Assembly (NCBI GenBank): GCA_017416145.1
Contig: JAFQDD010000023.1
Location: 149,181 to 213,180 of the forward strand
Source: Spirochaetaceae bacterium
Lineage (GTDB): Bacteria; Spirochaetota; Spirochaetia; Treponematales; Treponemataceae
Reading direction: 5' to 3'
Length of the DNA stretch: 64,000 nt
Shown: positions 59,054 to 64,000 of the stretch, one piece after another
Layout: every line of letters begins with the position of its first letter
How positions within the stretch are numbered: position 1 is the stretch's first letter
Made by a program: the position numbers and the translations under genes
Notes under the pieces: model-generated
What the model was told of the DNA's origin: nothing
The model's input: only the letters and a program-made list of their open reading frames with translations
Database searches by the model: none

Positions 59054-59791
59054 CTATTTAACAAAGGTAAACTGTGCAAACTTTTTCGGCTGATGAAAGG
59101 AAATCACATCTGGGTCATCTAGCAAACACAAAAATCCTTGTTTAATCCCTCGTGGCAAACTTGAATCAATTCTGTTTAATGTGCCTTTCCAAACACATCC
59201 CTCTTTCGGAGCTTGTTCCAATCCAAAATCAGACCAAGGAATAAATGCTTCCATAATCCAATATTCGTCCTTTACCTCAGAAGTTACAGTTCCATGAGCT
59301 TTCCAATCATAATCAAAGGTCAAAGTTTCCCCAGCCACTTTATCCGTCAAATATCCAAATATTTTCTCGCCACCGTCATAGACAAGAGATTTTTCTAATT
59401 CTTTTGGCAATAGAACTTTTCCATCAGTCTTGTTATCCTCGTGGATAAAAACTCGATAATCCAAACATGTGCCATTCCCGTTTAATTCAATTCCATAGTA
59501 TATGGAAGAATTTTCAGGTTGCAAAAAAATTTCCAAGCAATCATCAAAAAAGACCTTTGTTTTATGCTCTGTTTTATTTGCTTTTAACTTGTTATGAGGC
59601 ACTTCTACACAAAATGAAAACCCAATTCCATCTTTCCCAGCCAAAGGAAAAACACCAGAAAAAAGCCGTCTTGGAGTATGCTCTTCCCAACAATATTCCA
59701 GTTCAATTCCTTCCACATCATAAGAATCTAAAACAGTTTCAATCTTGCCCTGTATTTTTTCCTCAACCAAGAGAATATTATACTCTTTCAC
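59054..59791 (-). CDS. CBM9-like carbohydrate-binding protein
   Basis: A 245-residue protein with no signal peptide. The pattern of conserved aromatic and acidic residues (FFDDCLEIFLQPE, YYGIELNGNGTCLDYRV, WIMEAFIPWSDFG and the C-terminal GFLCLLDDPDVISFHQP) is that of family 9 carbohydrate-binding modules as found alone in many bacteria. Whether it binds sugar as a cytoplasmic protein is unknown. It is 14 bases downstream of the HD-GYP gene and is almost certainly co-transcribed. Confidence 0.7.
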   Translation of the reverse strand: MKEYNILLVEEKIQGKIETVLDSYDVEGIELEYCWEEHTPRRLFSGVFPLAGKDGIGFSFCVEVPHNKLKANKTEHKTKVFFDDCLEIFLQPENSSIYYGIELNGNGTCLDYRVFIHEDNKTDGKVLLPKELEKSLVYDGGEKIFGYLTDKVAGETLTFDYDWKAHGTVTSEVKDEYWIMEAFIPWSDFGLEQAPKEGCVWKGTLNRIDSSLPRGIKQGFLCLLDDPDVISFHQPKKFAQFTFVK

Positions 59792-59805
59792 AATCTCACC
59801 ATTCC

Positions 59806-61014
59806 TTAGCGTAGCAAAGCGTTTAGTCTATCCACAGTTCCATCTTCCAGCATTTTTATCATATGGGGAACAATCTCTGGATCAAACTGGATTCCTGCAT
59901 TATTTCTTAGTTGCCTGATAATTTCATCCTTTGGCAACGGTCCACGATAAACCCGCTTTGAATTCATTGTATCAAAAGAATCCGCCACAGAAATAATTCT
60001 AGCAGTTCTTGGAATTTCTTCCCCTTTTAGTTTGTATGGATATCCAGTTCCGTCAAACCATTCGTGATGATATCGAACCGCAGAAGAAATTTCTGGAATC
60101 GCCGTAAATTCGCTCAAAATATCCCCACTATAAGTCGAATGTTTTTTCATAATTTCCCATTCTTCTTCTGTAAGCTTTGTTGGCTTTTTCAAAATGCTAT
60201 CTGGAATCCCGATTTTTCCAATATCGTGCATCATAGCAATATAATAGATTTGTTCTTGCTCTTCAAAACTTAGATTCAATCTCTGAGCCAATTCCCGAGA
60301 ATAAAAAGCCACTCGACGAGAATGCCCTTCTGTGTAATTGTCCTTTGCGTCAATTGTGTTTGCAAAAGTTGTCAAAGACTGTTCAATGATGTCCCTATAG
60401 ATTTTTTGTTGCTTTCTAGCTTGATTTACTTTGATTTTCAAAACCCCATAAATGATAATAAAAATCGTAATCAAAACCCCAAATCCAAGCAAAACCCAAT
60501 AAAAAGTCAAATCCTGCATTTGCAAGAATTTTTTATAAGTAATGGAAATATCTGTTAAATTCCAACCATTTTCCGCATCCTTAGCTGGAATATACATAAT
60601 AAACCCAATTGGATAAGCTTGTTTTTTTATGACAGAATTGTAACTAACAGAGGAAATAAATAAATTATCATCAACTAATTGAAAAACTCCATTCCAAGTA
60701 GCATCAAGATAAGACCCCCTTGGAACTTTTATACTAATTTCCCAATCATTTATTTCATAATCAAGATGATTAAACAAAACCAAATCGTATTGAGCCCCAA
60801 CAAAATCTCCAGATTCCCAATAAAATTCAGGCTTATCACATTCAAACCACAATCCCGATTTTTCAGAAGAATCTAATTTCTCAGTTTGATGATAATTCTC
60901 CTCTGTACCCACTCGTGAAAGTAGAGTTTTATTTACGAGATTATATCCATATAGAAAAAACAGTACTAAAATTAAAAATACAAAACAATATTTACCAAGA
61001 CTACTTTTATTCAT
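59806..61014 (-). CDS. HD-GYP c-di-GMP phosphodiesterase with CBM2-like periplasmic sensor
   Basis: A 402-residue inner-membrane protein: TM1 (residues about 8-27), a periplasmic domain (about 40-165), TM2 (about 168-190), coiled coil and HD-GYP output. HD-GYP motifs are intact: GHSRRVA, MMHDIGKIGIPDSIL (about 263) and YHHEWFDGTGYP (about 316). The periplasmic domain matches the cellulose-binding CBM2 layout: ND-W (INDWEISIKVPRG), ATWNG, SYNSVIKKQ and IGFIM at the right spacing. ATG at 61014 starts TM1 correctly; the longer frame enters the divergent protease gene. A polysaccharide signal would thus be turned into c-di-GMP degradation. Confidence 0.85.
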   Translation of the reverse strand: MNKSSLGKYCFVFLILVLFFLYGYNLVNKTLLSRVGTEENYHQTEKLDSSEKSGLWFECDKPEFYWESGDFVGAQYDLVLFNHLDYEINDWEISIKVPRGSYLDATWNGVFQLVDDNLFISSVSYNSVIKKQAYPIGFIMYIPAKDAENGWNLTDISITYKKFLQMQDLTFYWVLLGFGVLITIFIIIYGVLKIKVNQARKQQKIYRDIIEQSLTTFANTIDAKDNYTEGHSRRVAFYSRELAQRLNLSFEEQEQIYYIAMMHDIGKIGIPDSILKKPTKLTEEEWEIMKKHSTYSGDILSEFTAIPEISSAVRYHHEWFDGTGYPYKLKGEEIPRTARIISVADSFDTMNSKRVYRGPLPKDEIIRQLRNNAGIQFDPEIVPHMIKMLEDGTVDRLNALLR

Positions 61015-61074
61015 ACTGATTATTATAACATAAAAATATTTTCTTTTCTTGATTTTTTTAGTATATTTAAATTT

Positions 61075-62289
61075 ATGAAACTTTATACTAAAAATCATAT
61101 TTTTCTTTCTATAGCAATTACATCTTTTGTTTTTATTCTATTTGGTTCTGGATTTTTGATTTTTTACAATTTTCATAATTCTTCACAGGCAGAAATAAAC
61201 CCAGAGGAAACTCTTTCCCAATCAGAGACACCAGTTCAGGAAGATTTAACCCAACAAAATTGGTCTGTAAATTATCATCCAACTTACACCCAAGATGAAT
61301 TAGAAAATATTTCAGTTTATGAAAAATATAACGAAGCCGTTGTAAACATTAACACCGCCGTTATGGGAATAAACTGGTTTTTAGAGCCAGTTCCCCAAGA
61401 AGGAGGCTCTGGTTCTGGTTCAATTATTGATTCTAGAGGCTACGTTGTTACAAATGTTCACGTTATTGAAGACGCATACAAAATCTACATTTCCCTTTCA
61501 GACGGCACCCAATACGAAGGCTCAGTTGTTGGAATCGATGAAGCTTCTGACATTGCCGTAATCAAATTTGATCCACCAAAAGATGTGGAACTAAAAACCA
61601 TTCCCTTCGGTGAATCAGACAACCTAAAAGTTGGTCAAAAAGTTTTGGCAATCGGAAATCCCTTTGGTTTTGAACGCACTCTAACAACAGGTATAGTTTC
61701 AGGACTTGGTCGCCCAATAAAAAATTCCAACAATGTAATCATTAGAGATATGATACAAACCGATACCGCCATAAATCCTGGCAACTCAGGAGGTCCATTG
61801 TTAGACACAACCGGAAGAATGATTGGAATTAACACAATGATTTATTCAACCTCTGGAAGTTCCGCAGGAATTGGCTTTGCTGTTCCAATAAACACAGCAA
61901 AAAGAGTTGTTTCAGACCTAATTCAGTACGGGAAAGTTCGCCGAGGAGCTATCGACGGAGTTTTAGTCCAACTTACAAACTCAATATCAAATTACGCAAA
62001 TCTTCCAGTTTCTCAAGGATTGCTAGTTTCTGAACTTTCAAACAACAGTTTTGCAAAACAAACAGGCTTAAAAGCAGGAACAGAAGCCGTACAATACGGA
62101 AGCCGATACAATTCCACCACAATCTATCTCGGTGGCGATGTAATTGTAGCCATTGACGGCGTTAGCGTAACATCCCTTGCAGATTATTATTCACTTTTGG
62201 AAAGCAAAAAACCAGGTGATAGCGTAACATTAACAATCATCCGAAACAGAAAACAACAAAATATCACAATAAAATTAGACGAAGCATAA
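61075..62289 (+). CDS. HtrA/DegP-type serine protease with PDZ domain
   Basis: A 404-residue membrane-anchored protease: one N-terminal hydrophobic anchor, a trypsin-like domain with His (about 128, VVTNVHVIEDAY), Asp (about 159, EASDIAVIKF) and Ser (about 238, NPGNSGGPLLD), and one C-terminal PDZ domain (LLVSELSNNSFAKQTGLKAG, GGDVIVAIDGVSVTS). Acts on misfolded proteins in the periplasm. All triad residues are present. Divergent from the HD-GYP gene with a 60-base gap. Only one PDZ domain, as in DegS-like forms. Confidence 0.93.
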   Translation: MKLYTKNHIFLSIAITSFVFILFGSGFLIFYNFHNSSQAEINPEETLSQSETPVQEDLTQQNWSVNYHPTYTQDELENISVYEKYNEAVVNINTAVMGINWFLEPVPQEGGSGSGSIIDSRGYVVTNVHVIEDAYKIYISLSDGTQYEGSVVGIDEASDIAVIKFDPPKDVELKTIPFGESDNLKVGQKVLAIGNPFGFERTLTTGIVSGLGRPIKNSNNVIIRDMIQTDTAINPGNSGGPLLDTTGRMIGINTMIYSTSGSSAGIGFAVPINTAKRVVSDLIQYGKVRRGAIDGVLVQLTNSISNYANLPVSQGLLVSELSNNSFAKQTGLKAGTEAVQYGSRYNSTTIYLGGDVIVAIDGVSVTSLADYYSLLESKKPGDSVTLTIIRNRKQQNITIKLDEA

Positions 62290-62323
62290 AAAGAAATCTA
62301 AATACAAAATTAGGAGAAAAAAA

Positions 62324-62833
62324 ATGAAAGAAATTTCACCAAAAGATTTTCTAGAAAATCCATTTAAAATGATTGGAGAGGACTGGCTTTTAATCACCGC
62401 AGAAAAAGAAGGCAAAACCAACGCAATGACAGCCAGTTGGGGCGGTGTTGGCGTAATCTGGAACAAAAACGTAACCTATTGCTTCATCCGAGATAGCCGA
62501 TACACAAAAGAGTTTGTAGACGCAGGAGAAACCTACTCCTTATGCGTTTTTGACCACGAAGCCAACAAAGAAATGCTTGGATATATGGGCTCCGTTTCTG
62601 GCCGCACAGAAGACAAAGTTGCAAAATGTGGCTTAACAGTAGAAAAAGCCGAAAACACACCATATTTTGCAGAAGCAAAAACCGTAATCATTTGCAAAAA
62701 ACTTTACAAAGTTGAAATGCCCCTAGAAAACCTAGAACCCGCCGTAAAAGAAGAAATCACCAACCGCTTCTACCCAAAAGGCGACATTCACACAATGTAC
62801 GTTGGAGAAATCATAAAAATCCTAGAAAAATAA
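62324..62833 (+). CDS. Flavin reductase-like protein (FMN-binding split barrel)
   Basis: A 169-residue protein with WLLITAEKEGKTNAMTASWG, a hallmark of the flavin-reductase-like split barrel, plus YCFIRDSRYTKEFV and GYMGSVSGRTEDKV. Family members bind FMN and reduce flavin or diverse substrates. Ribosome-binding site TAGGAG. 34 bases after the protease gene, possibly co-transcribed. Substrate unknown. Confidence 0.83.
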   Translation: MKEISPKDFLENPFKMIGEDWLLITAEKEGKTNAMTASWGGVGVIWNKNVTYCFIRDSRYTKEFVDAGETYSLCVFDHEANKEMLGYMGSVSGRTEDKVAKCGLTVEKAENTPYFAEAKTVIICKKLYKVEMPLENLEPAVKEEITNRFYPKGDIHTMYVGEIIKILEK

Positions 62834-62856
62834 ACTAAATAAAGTAAATTTTTTAC

Positions 62857-62960
62857 GGAGCAGCTGATTCCCAACCCGCTTTTCAGGGTTCCGCAGGGAA
62901 ACCCCTGCTCCAAACCTTCGGTTCTGGGGTTTTACAACCCCAGCCCTTACAATCGGGGCT
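62857..62960. repeat. GC-rich multi-hairpin intergenic element (copy 3)
   Basis: GGAGCAG (62857-62863) pairs with CTGCTCC (62905-62911) around an inner AACCC...GGGTT hairpin; then GGGGTTTTACAACCCC (62926-62941) and AGCCC...GGGCT (62942-62960). The overall character resembles the elements at about 30.2 and 56.1 kb but I see no long shared core. No coding frame is supported. Confidence 0.6.
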
Positions 62961-62980
62961 AATGCCTTAAAAACAAAAAA

Positions 62981-63015
62981 AATCCCAGAGAAAGTAATTT
63001 CTCTGGGATTTTTAG
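62981..63015. terminator. Bidirectional terminator, flavin reductase and apt
   Basis: Perfect 13-base stem AATCCCAGAGAAA / TTTCTCTGGGATT with a four-base loop; A runs before and T runs after make it usable on both strands. Confidence 0.88.
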
Positions 63016-63040
63016 CTATTTTTTTGCCTAATTCTAAAAA

Positions 63041-63598
63041 TTAAGCTCCAGCAAAATCAATTAAAGTTGTTACAGGAGTTGGCTCTAAAACTTCTTTATA
63101 ATTCAATTCTGGTAGCCCAACAATTCCAAAAAATTCTGAAACAGTTGCTCCACCTTGCTCAAGCACATTTCTTGCAGCCTTTAGAGTACCACCAGTTGCA
63201 ATTAAGTCATCAATTACAAGAATTTTTGAACCAGCTTTAATATCAGCCTTGTGCACCTCAATTTCAGCAGTCCCATATTCCAAAGAATATTTACAACCAT
63301 AAGTGTTACCAGGAAGTTTTCCCTTTTTACGAATCAAAATTAGAGGGATTCCAAGTTTTTCTGCCAAAGGAGCTGCAAAAACAAAACCCCGAGATTCCAC
63401 CCCAGCCACAGCATCAATTTTAGTTTCTTTGTAATATTCCACCATTTTATCAATGCAAAACTTAAAAGCATCTGGCTTTGTTAAAATGCTAGTAATATCA
63501 TAAAAAAGAATGCCCGGACGTGGAAAATCTGGCACACGACGAATAGAAGCATCTAAAAAATCTTTTTCTTCTTGTGTAATAATTAATGTTTCACTCAT
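63041..63598 (-). CDS. apt: Adenine phosphoribosyltransferase
   Basis: A 185-residue purine-salvage enzyme joining adenine and PRPP to AMP. Typical start with VPDFPRPGILFYDITSIL, then VAGVESRGFVFAAPLAEKLG, LIRKKGKLPG and the PRPP loop ILVIDDLIATGGTLKAA. Length is normal. Single gene with its own terminator. Confidence 0.96.
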   Translation of the reverse strand: MSETLIITQEEKDFLDASIRRVPDFPRPGILFYDITSILTKPDAFKFCIDKMVEYYKETKIDAVAGVESRGFVFAAPLAEKLGIPLILIRKKGKLPGNTYGCKYSLEYGTAEIEVHKADIKAGSKILVIDDLIATGGTLKAARNVLEQGGATVSEFFGIVGLPELNYKEVLEPTPVTTLIDFAGA

Positions 63599-63766
63599 AA
63601 TTTAATAGTATATAACGATTTCAAATTTTTGCAAGTATGAAAAGTAATTTCTAATATCAATTAGATTTTTACATAATTTTTACACTCTTTTTACATTTCT
63701 GTTACAAAAATCCAAAAAATAAACACCAAGAATAACTCTCTAAAACAAAGGGAGGATTCTTTTAAA

Positions 63767-64000
63767 ATGAAAAAGGCTCTCGTATTATTATTGGCATTAT
63801 CAATGGTATTCAGCGTGTTTGCTGCAGAACCAGTTGCTAATGTAAATGTTTCAGAATTTAAAGGTGAAGCAGCTGTAACTTGGGGTGTAGACCTAGATTC
63901 TGGAAAGACAGGTTTCAAAAACGATGCAAAAGTTACAATGAAACTAAACCTAATCGATGGTGGAGATAAATCTTCAACAGGCGAAGGTGTTTGGGGTGAA
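63767..64000 (+). CDS. Msp-like (major outer sheath protein type) porin, 5' end only
   Basis: The first 78 residues of an exported protein that runs off the right edge. GGGAGGATTC precedes ATG at 63767. Signal peptide KKALVLLLALSMVFSVFA is followed by VNVSEFKGEAAVTWGVDLDSG, strongly like the N-termini of treponemal major outer sheath proteins and related barrels, which are abundant porins/adhesins. Codon use looks more GC-rich than in most of the window, as expected for a highly expressed gene. The rest of the gene would settle the assignment. Confidence 0.65.
   Translation, partial: MKKALVLLLALSMVFSVFAAEPVANVNVSEFKGEAAVTWGVDLDSGKTGFKNDAKVTMKLNLIDGGDKSSTGEGVWGE

Noticed and set aside
1..64000. 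tRNA, rRNA, CRISPR, transposase and integrase genes
   Set aside because: I looked for cloverleaf ends, regularly spaced repeats and recombinase motifs and saw none I could support.

Overview
The window reads as chromosome of an AT-rich spirochaete, most likely a gut- or rumen-type Treponema. The evidence is the combination of spirochaete-style lipoproteins, UPF0164/PorV-like outer-membrane barrels, a complete rnfCDGEAB operon, several c-di-GMP enzymes, and, at the right edge, the start of a gene whose product looks like a treponemal major outer sheath protein. The genus is inferred from recognised protein families, not from a marker gene. I found no rRNA, tRNA, CRISPR array, transposase or phage gene.

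Layout. 1-8.5 kb is mostly on the minus strand: the 3' part of a GMP synthase without its amidotransferase domain, an outer-membrane barrel with a lipoprotein partner, a coiled-coil protein, a membrane protein, a Gfo/Idh/MocA oxidoreductase fused to RNase HI, a membrane-anchored LuxR-type regulator and an amidohydrolase. 8.6-18.7 kb holds pyruvate kinase, a TraB-like lipoprotein, an EEP nuclease-like lipoprotein, a GH17-like glucanase, a sigma factor, an EpmB-like radical SAM enzyme, an outer-membrane protein and a PAS-GGDEF-EAL protein. 18.8-28.7 kb carries two conserved-looking unknowns, an outer-membrane protein, a RecQ helicase, and a diaminobutyrate aminotransferase/decarboxylase pair predicted to make 1,3-diaminopropane. 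28.8-42.1 kb is an energy block: iorA-iorB-paaK (arylpyruvate oxidation to acyl-CoA with low-potential electrons), a 1035-residue FlgD-Ig/OmpA envelope protein with a barrel partner, and rnfCDGEAB, which could convert reduced ferredoxin into NADH and an ion gradient. 42.2-48.1 kb has a nucleotidyltransferase, a chemoreceptor, a double cNMP-domain regulator, small envelope proteins and a HAD phosphatase.

48.2-53.0 kb is the most unusual locus: a three-gene operon encoding a tandem AAA+ ATPase, a short FliG-like protein (middle plus C-terminal motor-switch domains) outside any flagellar operon, and a protein with a PcfJ-like C-terminus. A 30-bp imperfect direct repeat lies on each side, and a hairpin-dense 150-bp stretch follows it. 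I know of no described system with this composition.

53.3-64 kb holds an Mrp/NBP35-type iron-sulfur carrier, arginine biosynthesis genes (argJ-argB, then a 733-bp repeat cluster, then argD), a small TPR-like lipoprotein, an HD-GYP protein whose periplasmic part resembles a CBM2 cellulose-binding domain with a CBM9-like partner gene, an HtrA-type protease, a flavin reductase, adenine phosphoribosyltransferase and the start of the Msp-like gene. Comparatively GC-rich, hairpin-forming intergenic elements recur at about 30.2, 56.1 and 62.9 kb; at least the first two share a core sequence.

Starts were moved downstream of the longest reading frame where a Shine-Dalgarno sequence or signal peptide supported it. 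All functional calls come from reading motifs; no database search was possible.
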